Assembly (NCBI GenBank): GCA_964640955.1
Contig: CAZXJI010000014.1
Coordinates: 23,901-87,900, forward strand
Direction of reading: 5' to 3'
Length of the DNA: 64,000 nt
Origin: CAXXOK01 sp964640955
GTDB lineage: Bacteria; Bacillota; Clostridia; Christensenellales; Aristaeellaceae
Shown: piece by piece, positions 18,801-26,494 of the stretch
Numbering within the stretch: the stretch's first letter is position 1
Layout of the letters: every line of letters begins with the position of its first letter
Notes under the pieces: generated by a model
What the model saw: the letters and a program-made list of their open reading frames with translations, nothing else
Told to the model about the DNA's origin: nothing
Databases searched by the model: none
Made by a program: the position numbers and the translations under genes

Positions 18801-19004
18801 CCCCCATGCGGTACCGGCGGGGAAAGGCTTGAAGGGCCCCCGGAGCGCTTCCGCGGGCGAAAGCCGATCGAAGGTCGTGAAGCCCTCGAAGCGCATCTCG
18901 TTCAGCGGATGGTAAAAATCCTGCTTGAGGGTATGGAGCCACCAGTCGACGCGGTCGCCGAGTTCCGGGGTAACGACGGAGGCCGGGAACGAATGCTTAT
19001 CCAA
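15867..19004 (-). CDS. GH38 alpha-mannosidase
   Basis: About 1045 residues, matching the usual length of bacterial GH38 enzymes. GH38 signatures are present in order: HIDLAWLWPMAET (metal-binding His and Asp), WLPDSFGYSAALPQLL (catalytic Asp nucleophile), then the central three-helix bundle and C-terminal beta-domains. These zinc-dependent retaining enzymes trim alpha-mannosides, for example N-glycans or mannans. No signal peptide, so it acts in the cytoplasm on imported oligosaccharides. The start is a TTG at 19004, six bases after AGGTGAG; a second TTG at 19010 abuts that site and is less likely. The gene stands alone, converging on the sugar importer operon, which may supply its substrate. 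Confidence 0.9.
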   Translation of the reverse strand: MDKHSFPASVVTPELGDRVDWWLHTLKQDFYHPLNEMRFEGFTTFDRLSPAEALRGPFKPFPAGTAWGEEWEYAWLKTRVVLPPEAEGKRIVMDLKPEGESTLFVNGVSMGTYRASWVNEPHHFVEDNALCRCGRAGEAYDVLIEVYAGHFFPGEHTGCAVGPVLGGELAHPDPHRKRRTLGACTFGVWNEAAYQLYMDAETLCRTLCVVPSSSLRAAKLAEALAQFTYLVDFEQPARDREADYAAAREALAPLLTAKNGSTAPLFSAVGNAHIDLAWLWPMAETLRKTSRTFAAQLRLLDEYPDYVFLQSQPALYRMCETYDPQLFDRIKEAAKGGRWIPEGAMYVEPDTNMPSGEALVRQLLYGKRYFQEQFGVDSRMLWLPDSFGYSAALPQLLKSAGVDYLVTQKIFWSYNGGEQFPYHYFTWRGMDGSEVATFLPTSYTYRTDPSQLAEVWEKRVQKTGLDGFLLPFGYGDGGGGPCRDDLEYARREKDLEGVPRVRMENPVDFFRRLEDEGGPEHTYSGELYFTAHRGVFTSQAEVKRLNRRCEFALREAELWGALAAVRAGAAYPENELQDMWQTLLLHQFHDILPGSSIARVYDEAEEALGTLLARGNTAAGEARGALVSGGEGVTVFNSLCWERSALVRLDERFADGGTDALGRPVPVGRLGDAYLGMVRVPACGMIGVTPAETPAAFHARAALTEQGATLENDRLAVRLNAEGEIVSCVLKETGRQFAGGRMNRLRLFKDVPRIFDAWDIDANYLEQEIPLSTPARLSVACAQGPIAAITVEREVGHSALRQTISLAEGADRVEFDTTVRWNELHRLLSVSFQTEVRTTEAIHEIQFGYLKRPAHRSRVYDQDRFEVCNHRYTALCDSSHGAAVLNDGKYGVSAQDGEIRLTLLRAPGAPAFRADNRTHRFRYALLPWEGGFAQSPVVREGYELNVPLETAEGTADAASFFTLAEPGVILDTVKMAEDGSGDLIVRLYEAAGADCACTLKAAFPLAEVTETNLLEAETGRVEAQSGAIRLHFTPFQVRTLRLKRA

Positions 19005-19010
19005 TGTCAA

Positions 19011-19240
19011 CTCACCTGCCGTTGGTTATTGGGATCACCGTGCGCAGGCGGTCGCCTGCGATGCCGTTTATTCTATTGGCCGTCGGCGACGAAAATCCTT
19101 TCGTTTTGGGAAGAAAGAAGCACAAGGATTTACGTTTGGAAGCGGAAGGGCCGAAGCGTGTCGGCGGACCCCGGCGGCGCCGGCGGCCTATGCAATACAG
19201 AAAAAATACGGAAACGAAGGCTGCCAAAGCCTCCGCGCGA
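19011..19240. other. Divergent intergenic region; no gene
   Basis: Roughly 230 bases between the mannosidase start and the YfcC-type promoter. There is a possible minus-strand -10 (TAGAAT) but no convincing -35, and no clear operator or RNA. Confidence 0.3.
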
Positions 19241-19269
19241 TTGACGCCCCCGGCCCGGCCCGATATAAT
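19241..19269 (+). promoter_or_regulatory. Strong promoter for the YfcC-type carrier gene
   Basis: TTGACG (19241-19246), 17-base spacer, perfect TATAAT (19264-19269), 77 bases before the start codon. Confidence 0.8.
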
Positions 19270-19346
19270 ACGTACGATTGCATAATTATCCAACACAATA
19301 GACGGGCGCCCCGCGGCGCGCGTTTCACGGGTCGGGAGGGGATACC

Positions 19347-20828
19347 ATGGCGGAGAACCGCGGCGAGGAAGCCGCCTTGAAAATCGGGAAGCGCACGTTT
19401 CTGATCGCCTTTTGCATCCTGCTTTTGCTGATGCTGACCGTGGGGGTGCTGACGCGGGTCGTGCCCACGGGCAGCTACGAGCGGACGGTGACGGACGGCA
19501 AGGAGGTCATTATACAGGACTCCTTCGCCTACACGGACGCGGCGAAGCTGCCGGTATACCGCTGGTTTACGGCCCCCTTCGAGGTGCTTTTCAGCGCCGA
19601 CGGCGCGGTGATCGCGGTGATCATCTTTTTCCTGCTGGCGGTGAGCATGGCGTTTTCGCTGCTGGAAAAAGCCGATATCATGTCGTTGTTCATCCTGCAG
19701 ACGGTGCGCAGGTTCGGCCGGATGAAATACCTGCTCATGGCGATCGTCGTGTTTTTCTTCATGCTGCTGGGCGCGGTGCTGGGCACGTTTGAGGAAAACA
19801 TCGCGCTGGTGCCGCTGATCATCGCGCTGAGCTACTGCCTGGGGTGGGATTCGCTCGTGGGCCTGGGCATGAGCCTGCTGGCCTCCTGTTTCGGGTTTAC
19901 GGCGGCCATTTCCAACCCGTTTTCCATCGCCATCACGCAGGAGATCGCCGATCTGCCGCTGTATTCCGGCTCCGGCTACCGCGTGGTCATCTTTCTTACG
20001 TACTACGCGGTCGTTTTTCTGTTCCTGTACCGCTATGCCAGAAAAATCGAAAAAGAGCCCCAAAAGTCGCTCGTCTACGGGGAGGATCAGGCCCTGCGGG
20101 AGAAATACCGCGATATCGAGGGCGTCCGGCAGATGCTCAGCCATAAAACGCCCGAGGAGTACAACCGGGTAAAGCGGGCGGGGCTTGCTTTCGGCGTTTT
20201 CGTGGCGCTGATTCTCGTGCTGATCGTGGCCGCCTCGTTCGTTTCCGTGCTTTCCGACCTCACGCTGCCGCTGATCGGGCTAATGCTACTGGCCGGCGGG
20301 CTGACGGCCGCGCGGATCGTCGCCATCCCGGCGCGGCACCGGCTAAAGATCGCCGCAAGCGCGGCGGCGGGCATCGCGCCGGGCATCGTGCTGATCCTCA
20401 TGGCGATGAGCGTGAAGTTCATTATCAGCGCCGGCGGCATTATGGATACGATCCTCTACCACACGGCGAACGCCATTTCGTCCACGTCGCCGTATCTGGC
20501 GATCCTGCTGGTGTACGCGCTGATCCTGCTGTTGGAGCTGTTCGTAGGCTCCTCCTCGGCCAAGGCGTTTCTGGTCATGCCGCTGATCGCCCCGCTTTCC
20601 GACCTTGTGGGCATCACGAGGCAGACGTCGGTGCTGGCGTTCTGCTTCGGGGACGGGTTTTCCAACATCATTTACCCCACCAACCCGGTGCTGCTCATCT
20701 GCCTGGGGCTGACGGTGGTCAGCTACACCCGCTGGATGAAATGGACGATCCGGCTGCAGCTGCTGTCCCTCCTGCTGGCGTGCGGGTTTCTGCTGCTGGG
20801 CGTGGCCATGCATTACGGGCCGTTCTAA
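19347..20828 (+). CDS. YfcC/DcuC-like membrane carrier
   Basis: A 493-residue integral membrane protein with about twelve hydrophobic helices, start ATG behind GGGAGGGG. The N-terminus (LTRVVPTGSYER), FEENIALVPLIIAL, and the second-half SSSAKAFLVMPLIAPLSDL are characteristic of the YfcC family of the C4-dicarboxylate/basic amino-acid anaerobic carrier clan. Family members move amino acids, peptide breakdown products or dicarboxylates. The M20 peptidase gene follows after 27 bases, so uptake and cleavage of a peptide or N-acyl amino acid is a reasonable inference. Promoter at 19241-19269. Confidence 0.8.
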   Translation: MAENRGEEAALKIGKRTFLIAFCILLLLMLTVGVLTRVVPTGSYERTVTDGKEVIIQDSFAYTDAAKLPVYRWFTAPFEVLFSADGAVIAVIIFFLLAVSMAFSLLEKADIMSLFILQTVRRFGRMKYLLMAIVVFFFMLLGAVLGTFEENIALVPLIIALSYCLGWDSLVGLGMSLLASCFGFTAAISNPFSIAITQEIADLPLYSGSGYRVVIFLTYYAVVFLFLYRYARKIEKEPQKSLVYGEDQALREKYRDIEGVRQMLSHKTPEEYNRVKRAGLAFGVFVALILVLIVAASFVSVLSDLTLPLIGLMLLAGGLTAARIVAIPARHRLKIAASAAAGIAPGIVLILMAMSVKFIISAGGIMDTILYHTANAISSTSPYLAILLVYALILLLELFVGSSSAKAFLVMPLIAPLSDLVGITRQTSVLAFCFGDGFSNIIYPTNPVLLICLGLTVVSYTRWMKWTIRLQLLSLLLACGFLLLGVAMHYGPF

Positions 20829-20855
20829 AACGCTGAATCGAAAGCCGGTGTTCCC

Positions 20856-22310
20856 TTGCTCTGGATAGGTTGTCTGCTCGCAGCCGCCCTTGCGGTAATC
20901 ATCCTCGTTGTAATGGTGAAAACCGTTCGCTTCAAACCGGCCGCCTCCGGTTCCGCGGGGACGTATGCCGAGACGGAAACGCCGGAATGCGCCCGGAAGC
21001 TTGCGGAAGCCGTGAGGATCGCCACGGTCTCGCGCGCGTCGCCCGGCGAGGCCGACCGGGAAACGTTCCTCCGCTTTCACGCCTGGCTGGAGGAACGCTT
21101 CCCGCTTACGCACGCGCGCTGCGAAAAAACGGTCGTGGGCGGCCTGAGCCTGCTGTACCGCCTCCCGGCCGCCGCGCCCGACCTCGCGAAAAAACCCGTG
21201 CTGATCACCGCGCACATGGACGTGGTGCCGGTGGAAGCGGGCACCGAGGGCGAATGGACGCACCCGCCGTTCGGCGGGGAGATTGCCGACGGTTTCGTGT
21301 GGGGCAGGGGCACGCTGGATACGAAGGCCCACCTGATCGCCGCGCTGGAAGCCGTGGAAAGGCTGCTTGAGAAGGGCCTTACGCCCGCGCGGGACGTGTA
21401 CCTGGCCTTCGGGCACGACGAGGAGCTGACCGGCGAGCAGGGCGCGCGGCAGATTGCGAAGCTGCTTGCCGAGCGCGGCCTTACGTTCGACTTTGTGCTG
21501 GACGAGGGCGGCTGCGTGGTGAAAGGTGCGCTGCCGGGCATTGAGAAACCCGTCGCGCTGGTCGGCGTGGGGGAGAAGGGCTTTTGCAACGTCCGGCTGA
21601 CGGCCGAAACGGACGGGGGCCACGCCTCCATGCCCGCGGCGCACACGTCGGTCGGGGTGCTGGCGCAGGCCGTCTGCCGGCTGGAAAACGCCCCTTTCAA
21701 ACCGCGGCTGATCCCCGGCACGCGGGCGTTTCTGCTCCGGCTGGGGCCGTACATGCGGGGCGTGAACCGCGTGGTGCTGGCCAATCTGTGGCTGTTTGAA
21801 CCCCTGTTTCTGCGGGTGTTTGCCAAAACCAACACCGGCAGCGCCCTGCTGCGTACCACCATGGCCGCGACCATGGCGCAGGGCGGCCCGGCCGCCAACG
21901 TGGTGCCCAGGCGCGCGAGCGCGTGGGTCAACTGCCGCATCCTGCCCGGCGACAGCGGCGAAACGCTCCTTCGGCACATCCGCAGGACGGTCGAAGGGCT
22001 GCCGGTCAGCGTGACGGCGGAGGTGCTGGACGAGCCTTCCGCCGTCTCCCCCGGCGACGGTGAAGCGTTCCGTTTTCTGGAAGGGCTGATCGCCGAATAC
22101 TGCGGGGGCGCGATCGTCGCGCCCTACCTGGTCATGGCGAGCACCGACGCCCGCAAGTACGAGCCCGTCTGCGGGAACATCTACCGCTTCACCCCCTATG
22201 TGATCGACAACGCCGATTTGGAGAAAATCCACGGTTCCAACGAGAACATCAGCGTCGCAAACGTCAACCGCTGCGTCGACTTTTTCACGGCGCTGATGGA
22301 ACGGCTGTAA
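20856..22310 (+). CDS. Membrane-anchored M20 metallopeptidase (PM20D1/carboxypeptidase-like)
   Basis: A 484-residue protein with a TTG start and an N-terminal membrane anchor (LWIGCLLAAALAVIILVVMV). M20 metal and catalytic motifs are visible: ITAHMDVVPVEAG (His and Asp), GRGTLDTKAHLIA (bridging Asp), GHDEELTGEQGA (general-base Glu and metal Glu), plus a late His near the C-terminus. The lid domain begins near TDGGHASMP. The length and layout resemble PM20D1/carboxypeptidase S rather than DapE. It follows the YfcC-type carrier, and a terminator lies five bases after its stop. Likely role: release of amino acids from N-acyl amino acids or dipeptides near the membrane. Confidence 0.85.
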   Translation: MLWIGCLLAAALAVIILVVMVKTVRFKPAASGSAGTYAETETPECARKLAEAVRIATVSRASPGEADRETFLRFHAWLEERFPLTHARCEKTVVGGLSLLYRLPAAAPDLAKKPVLITAHMDVVPVEAGTEGEWTHPPFGGEIADGFVWGRGTLDTKAHLIAALEAVERLLEKGLTPARDVYLAFGHDEELTGEQGARQIAKLLAERGLTFDFVLDEGGCVVKGALPGIEKPVALVGVGEKGFCNVRLTAETDGGHASMPAAHTSVGVLAQAVCRLENAPFKPRLIPGTRAFLLRLGPYMRGVNRVVLANLWLFEPLFLRVFAKTNTGSALLRTTMAATMAQGGPAANVVPRRASAWVNCRILPGDSGETLLRHIRRTVEGLPVSVTAEVLDEPSAVSPGDGEAFRFLEGLIAEYCGGAIVAPYLVMASTDARKYEPVCGNIYRFTPYVIDNADLEKIHGSNENISVANVNRCVDFFTALMERL

Positions 22311-22314
22311 AACG

Positions 22315-22343
22315 TCCAAAAGGCGGCAAAGCCCCTTTTTGGA
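22315..22343 (+). terminator. Terminator after the M20 peptidase gene
   Basis: A stem of about 12 bp (22315-22327 with 22331-22343) with AAA loop and five T within the 3' arm. Confidence 0.65.
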
Positions 22344-22348
22344 TCAGT

Positions 22349-22380
22349 AAAGGGCCCGCGGCCAATATGGCCGCGGGCCC
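22349..22380. repeat. 29-base palindromic hairpin, inverted copy of the terminator at 22663-22700
   Basis: The 12-bp arms 22352-22363 and 22369-22380 (GGGCCCGCGGCC) enclose loop AATAT. The other side of the miniature element has the same arms with loop ATATT, so the two are in opposite orientation. No T-tract follows this copy. Confidence 0.7.
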
Positions 22381-22626
22381 AGCCTGCCCCAAAAGCCCAA
22401 TCTGCGTTGTCAGCTGCGGGATGGCAAGGGGTATCACTTACGAACGAGTAAGCTCAATCCGTCCGTTTTGTTGTCGCATCGCTTCCCTGCCGGTCGCGCT
22501 GCTCTGCAAAACGTCTCAACCTTATCTCGCTAGCCGCTTCGCGGCTGTGCCCACAGGGCACGCGCTCGTTTCGGTTGCCCCTTGCCACCCTTGCTTCCTA
22601 GCATCTCGGGCCTTTTGAACAGGCTG
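22380..22626. mobile_element. Miniature inverted-repeat element M, intact copy (247 bp)
   Basis: The ends are imperfect inverted repeats beginning CAGCCTG (22380) and ending CAGGCTG (22626), ~15 of 19 positions matching. The interior 22421-22601 is nearly identical (about 97 %, no gaps) to 36768-36948. It contains three small perfect hairpins: CTTAC/GTAAG, AGCCGC/GCGGCT and GTGCCC/GGGCAC. There is no open reading frame. The second copy in this window is split by an insertion at its CTAG (here 22598-22601). Confidence 0.75.
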
Positions 22627-22662
22627 GCAGAGTGCCTGCAAAACAAGGTTTTTTGACACCCT

Positions 22663-22700
22663 GAAAGGGCCCGCGGCCATATTGGCCGCGGGCCCTTTTC
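22663..22700 (-). terminator. Terminator of the ribokinase-like gene
   Basis: Perfect 12-bp GC arms (22667-22678 with 22684-22695), 5-base loop, and A/T runs outside both arms. It lies 10 bases beyond the minus-strand stop codon. Confidence 0.75.
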
Positions 22701-22709
22701 GTGCGTTCC

Positions 22710-23633
22710 TTACCCGGCCTCGTGCGCCCGGACGAACGCGCGGGTTTCCGCTTCGGTGGGGCAGGACTGCCACACGCCCATCTTCGTCACCGAGATCGCC
22801 GCCGCCGCGCCGGCCAGCCGGACGGCTTCCATCAGCGGCTCGCCCCGGGAGAGCATCGCCAGCATCGTGCCGGAGAAGATGTCCCCGGCGCCGGTGCTGT
22901 CCACGGCTTTCACCTCGTAGGCGGGCACGAAGGCGTTCACCGTACCGCGCACCACGCACCCGGCCTTGCCCAGCGTAATAATCACGTTTTTCACCCCGCG
23001 CGCAAGCAGCAGGTCCGCGGCGCGCTCCGCGTCGACGCGGTCGGCGATCGATTCCCCCGTGAGCACCGAAGCCTCGAACTCGTTGGGCTTCAAGTACGTA
23101 AGACAGGGGTACAGCCAATCCGGCAGGGGGATGGCGGGCGCGGGATCCAACAGCACCTTTGTGCCCCGCTCATGAAGCGCGCGGATGGCGGCGAAGATCT
23201 CCGCGGGGTCGTTTTCCAGCTGGAAACCGGCCAGTTCCGTATCCGGCGGAACGGCGGCGAGGATTTCCGCGCTGGTCAGCGTGAGGTTCGCGCCGCCCTG
23301 CACCACGATGCAGTTGTTGCCCTGCGTATCCACGAAGATGCCCGCCACGCCCGTGTGCGCCGCGGGGTCGGTCAGCACCCCGGTAAGCGGCATGCCGAGC
23401 TTTTCGTACAGCGCGCGGGCGGTGCGGCTCTGCTCGTCGATCCCCAGTTTGACGACCGCGGTCAGCTCCGCGCCCTGCAGGTGCGCGGCGATGGCCTGGT
23501 TGGAGCCCTTTCCGCCGCTGCTGGAAAAGAAACCGTTGCCTTGCACGGTTTCGCCGGGACTGGGAATGCGCTGCGCCCGAAAAGTCATGTCCTGATTATA
23601 ACTGCCGATAATGGCGAGGCGGCCCATATTCAT
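22710..23633 (-). CDS. Ribokinase-like PfkB-family sugar kinase
   Basis: 307 residues if started at the ATG at 23633, four bases after AAGGA; an ATG six bases later is also possible. PfkB hallmarks: GSYNQDMTF and SSGGKGSNQA at the N-terminus (substrate binding), KVLLDPAPA, and the catalytic GAGDIFSG near the C-terminus with the general-base Asp. The length and the GGKGSNQA motif match ribokinase more than fructokinase. It phosphorylates a free sugar, probably ribose or a related pentose, in the cytoplasm. It is divergent from the LacI gene and ribose-type importer, sharing a 650-base control region, and probably processes what that importer brings in. Confidence 0.85.
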   Translation of the reverse strand: MNMGRLAIIGSYNQDMTFRAQRIPSPGETVQGNGFFSSSGGKGSNQAIAAHLQGAELTAVVKLGIDEQSRTARALYEKLGMPLTGVLTDPAAHTGVAGIFVDTQGNNCIVVQGGANLTLTSAEILAAVPPDTELAGFQLENDPAEIFAAIRALHERGTKVLLDPAPAIPLPDWLYPCLTYLKPNEFEASVLTGESIADRVDAERAADLLLARGVKNVIITLGKAGCVVRGTVNAFVPAYEVKAVDSTGAGDIFSGTMLAMLSRGEPLMEAVRLAGAAAAISVTKMGVWQSCPTEAETRAFVRAHEAG

Positions 23634-23995
23634 CACGTCCTTACCGATGTTCACGTTCGGGAAAACGCGCGCCGCGGCCGCGGGGCCGGCCCGTGCCGGA
23701 GAAGCGCCCGCGCGATCACGTTATGTCCGAAAGCATGCGTTCATGCATTCGCCGCGGCCCCGCGGTTCTCCTTCCGAAAAACGACGGTAACGGAGGTGTA
23801 GCGCCATCCGTCTTTCCGGCGCGCACGGGAGCGAAAACGGGTTTTGAGACCGGAAAGCGGAAACGGTGCGAAAACTATTTTAACGACTTTTATAAAAGAA
23901 AAAATTAAGTATCGAAAACCGCCGCAGAGCGCGGCGTTTCGACAGGATGAAAAAACGATTACTGGTCGAAAAACGCCCAAAATTGAAAGTAACCC

Positions 23996-24024
23996 TTGAC
24001 AGTCCGTTTGGCCAATGATATCCT
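23996..24024 (+). promoter_or_regulatory. Promoter of the lacI-ABC importer operon
   Basis: TTGACA (23996-24001), 17-base spacer, TATCCT (24019-24024), followed four bases later by a LacI-type operator. Confidence 0.75.
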
Positions 24025-24027
24025 TTA

Positions 24028-24041
24028 GGTAAACGATTACC
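24028..24041. promoter_or_regulatory. LacI-family operator
   Basis: GGTAAACGATTACC is a near-palindrome centred on CG, the usual form of LacI/GalR operators, and overlaps the expected transcription start. A partial match (AAACGATTACTG) lies upstream around 23952-23963. Repression of lacI and the downstream importer by LacI itself is inferred. Confidence 0.7.
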
Positions 24042-24308
24042 GATTCATACGAGACGGACGAACGGGCCGTCCGACGCCGCACGGTCAAAAACCGGCCTTC
24101 CCGGCGGGAAACGCGCCGGCGGAAGCCGGTAACGGCTTGCCCGGCCGTAAAGCGGCAAACCCCGCCGAAACGCGGCACGGCGGAACCGACGCGGCAAACC
24201 GGAGGCCTTCCGGCCGCGGCCGGTCCGGCCCCGGAAAATGCGCGGCGGCAGCGGCGGGAACGGAAGAAGCGTCCCGAAATCGGTACGCGCGGAGAGGACG
24301 TGGACGGC
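24042..24308 (+). other. Long GC-rich 5' leader of the lacI operon; no gene
   Basis: About 260 transcribed bases dominated by CCGG/CGGC/GCCG words with many possible short stems. I see no terminator-antiterminator pair or known riboswitch motif. A GGAGAGG ribosome site ends it. Confidence 0.35.
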
Positions 24309-25349
24309 TTGGCGAACATGGTGGACGTGGCGAGACGCGCCGACGTATCCGTCGCCACGGTTTCCCGGGTGCTCAACAACCAGCCCTCCGTAGCGCCGGA
24401 ACTGGCGGAAAGGGTCATGGCGGCGGTCAGGGAGCTGAAATACGAGCCCAATTTCACCGCCCGAAACCTGCGTCGCAACGAAAGCCGGACGCTGGTCATC
24501 CTGACGCCCAATATCACCAACCCCTACTACGCCAACATCATCGCGGGCATCGCCCAGGGCGCGCAGGAGCACGGTTACAGCTATTTCCTCTTCAACACCG
24601 AGGGCAAGCGTGAGCTGGACGAGCAGATACTGGACCGGCTCAAAAAGCATCAGGCGGACGGGGCCATACTGCTCGCGGCGGAGCTGGGCGCGGACTGGAT
24701 AGACGACTACGCCAGGGAATACCCCGTGGTGCAGTGCTCGGAGTTCGACCCCCGCTACGACATCCCCCACGTGAGCGTGGACAACTACCGCGCCACGCGG
24801 GACGCCATGGCCTACCTGATCGCCGGAGGGCATACGCGCATCGGTACCATCAGCAGCGACAACCGCTTCTTTTCCACGGCCGAACGCCTGCGCGCTTTCC
24901 GGGATGCGCTGCGCGAGGCGAACCTTCCCTTCGGGGAGGAATACGTGCGTTACGCCACGCAGGGGTACACCTTCGGCATGGGCCTCAAGTCCGCGCGCTC
25001 GCTGCTGGCGCAGGAAAAGCGGCCGACCGCCCTGTTCTGCATTTCCGACATGCTCGCGCTGGGCGCCATCGCCGGCGCGAAGGAAATGGGCTTCCGGGTG
25101 CCCGAGGACGTGACGGTGGTGGGTTTCGACGACGTGGAGTACACTACGATGTTCCACCCCTACGTGACCACCGTCGTGCAGCCCTGCTTCGATATCGGGC
25201 ACACGGCGCTGGAGATGGTTTGCAAGCTCATCCGGCACAAGCCGGTGCCTACCGAGGTCGTTTTACCCCACCGCCTCATGATACGGGAATCCTCCGGGCC
25301 CCGGGACGGCAGCATCGCGAAATTCGCATCCTGTGTAACGGGATGTTGA
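24309..25349 (+). CDS. LacI-family transcriptional repressor
   Basis: The TTG at 24309 is preferred: it is 11 bases after GGAGAGG and puts DVA at the usual distance from the N-terminus; a GTG at 24300 sits too near that site. About 346 residues. The N-terminal HTH reads VDVARRADVSVATVSRVLN, followed by the hinge helix (LAERVMAAVREL) and a periplasmic-binding-protein-like sensor domain (LTPNITNPYYANI, ISDMLALGAI, VVGFDDVEYT). It should bind a sugar or sugar phosphate and release the operator at 24028-24041. Only 25 bases separate it from the binding-protein gene, so it autoregulates the importer operon. The C-terminus is slightly extended and ends in Cys. Confidence 0.88.
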   Translation: MANMVDVARRADVSVATVSRVLNNQPSVAPELAERVMAAVRELKYEPNFTARNLRRNESRTLVILTPNITNPYYANIIAGIAQGAQEHGYSYFLFNTEGKRELDEQILDRLKKHQADGAILLAAELGADWIDDYAREYPVVQCSEFDPRYDIPHVSVDNYRATRDAMAYLIAGGHTRIGTISSDNRFFSTAERLRAFRDALREANLPFGEEYVRYATQGYTFGMGLKSARSLLAQEKRPTALFCISDMLALGAIAGAKEMGFRVPEDVTVVGFDDVEYTTMFHPYVTTVVQPCFDIGHTALEMVCKLIRHKPVPTEVVLPHRLMIRESSGPRDGSIAKFASCVTGC

Positions 25350-25374
25350 AAATTAAAATGGGAGGGCTACATCC

Positions 25375-26400
25375 ATGAAGAAACTTCTTGCTCTGGTTCT
25401 CGCGCTTGCCCTGGTGCTTGCCTCCACCGCCGCTTTGGCGGACGGCATCAAGCTGGGCATCGTCACTCCGGATGCGGACCACGGCTTCACGGGCGAGAGC
25501 GTCGCGCACGCGCGCGCCGAGGCCGAGGCGCTCAAGGCGGCCGGCGTCATCGAGGATTACATGATGGGCGTGGGCGGCGAGGCGTCCAAGCAGATCCAGG
25601 CCATCGACGACATCCTCACCTGGGGCCCCGACGTCATCATGCTCTGGCCGCTGGAGGGCGATCAGCTCCGCAACGCCGCCCAGACCATCGTGGACGAGGG
25701 CGTGCCGCTGATCATCTACGACCGTCTCATCGAGAACTTCACCGGTATGGCCGCCGAGATCATGGGCGACAACGAGAAGATCGGCAACATGATGGGCGAA
25801 TACCTGCTCAACTACTTCGCCGACCAGCTCGCCGCGGGCGAGACCATCACCTACCTGCTGTTCATCGGCGACAGCTCCACCGTTTCCAAGCAGCGCACCG
25901 AAGGCATGACCAGCGTGCTGGACGCTTCCGAGTACAAGGATCAGTTCAAGCTGATCACCGACGCTTTCCAGACCGACTGGTCCAACGCCAAGTCCCAGGA
26001 GTTCATGGAGAACTGGCTGAGCACCGCGGATGCCGATACCATCGCGGATCTGGACTTCATCTGCACGCACGACGACGAGATCGTGGACGGCATTATGACC
26101 GTCATCGAGAACAGCACGGCGCTGACCAGCCTCAAGCTGATCACCTCCGTGGGCGGCCGCCGCGAGACCCTCTCCACCTTCAAGAACATCGAGACCCCCG
26201 AACTGCTGACCTACTACTTCAGCCCCTCCTACATTCGTGAAGCCATCCGCCTGGCCGTCGCGGCCGCCAAGGGCGAGGAGTATCAGGGCCAGAAGATCGA
26301 CGGGCAGCTCTTCCTCATCCCCACCATCGAAATCGACAAGAACACCGTCGCGGCCTACGAGGCCAGCCAGGAGTACGCGGACCGCTACAGCATCGACTGA
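25375..26400 (+). CDS. Ribose-type ABC sugar-binding protein
   Basis: A 341-residue protein with a classical signal peptide (MKKLLALVLALALVLAS, cleavage after ALA) and no lipobox. The mature part is a type-I periplasmic-binding fold of the RbsB group (KLGIVTPDADHGFTGESV, GPDVIMLWPLEGDQL, GVPLIIYDRLI). It binds a monosaccharide outside the cell and delivers it to the permease encoded downstream. Start ATG behind GGGAGG. A hairpin follows the stop, which probably makes this the most abundant product of the operon. The specific sugar is unknown. Confidence 0.87.
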   Translation: MKKLLALVLALALVLASTAALADGIKLGIVTPDADHGFTGESVAHARAEAEALKAAGVIEDYMMGVGGEASKQIQAIDDILTWGPDVIMLWPLEGDQLRNAAQTIVDEGVPLIIYDRLIENFTGMAAEIMGDNEKIGNMMGEYLLNYFADQLAAGETITYLLFIGDSSTVSKQRTEGMTSVLDASEYKDQFKLITDAFQTDWSNAKSQEFMENWLSTADADTIADLDFICTHDDEIVDGIMTVIENSTALTSLKLITSVGGRRETLSTFKNIETPELLTYYFSPSYIREAIRLAVAAAKGEEYQGQKIDGQLFLIPTIEIDKNTVAAYEASQEYADRYSID

Positions 26401-26434
26401 TCCGCGTTTCCCGGGACGCACGGAAGAACGAAAC

Positions 26435-26467
26435 GAAGGCCGGCCGGTGTTATGCCGGTCGGCCTTC
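26435..26467 (+). terminator. Intercistronic hairpin after the ribose-type binding protein
   Basis: A 13-bp stem with one mismatch (26435-26447 with 26455-26467) and only a weak pyrimidine tail. It probably allows partial read-through to the ATPase gene 28 bases on. Confidence 0.6.
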
Positions 26468-26494
26468 CTTCGCTTATGAAGGAGGAAGCCGCCG

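Noticed and set aside
16911..19244. A 777-codon plus-strand frame opposite the GH38 gene
   Set aside because: The minus-strand GH38 protein has its catalytic motifs; this frame is its shadow and has no recognisable features.
22421..22601. CRISPR array or attachment site for the repeated core of element M
   Set aside because: There are only two distant copies with inverted-repeat ends and no short regularly spaced repeats or nearby cas or integrase genes.
24300..24308. GTG at 24300 as the start of the LacI gene
   Set aside because: It is only two bases from the GGAGAGG site and would lengthen the N-terminus beyond the usual position of the DVA helix; kept as an alternative only.
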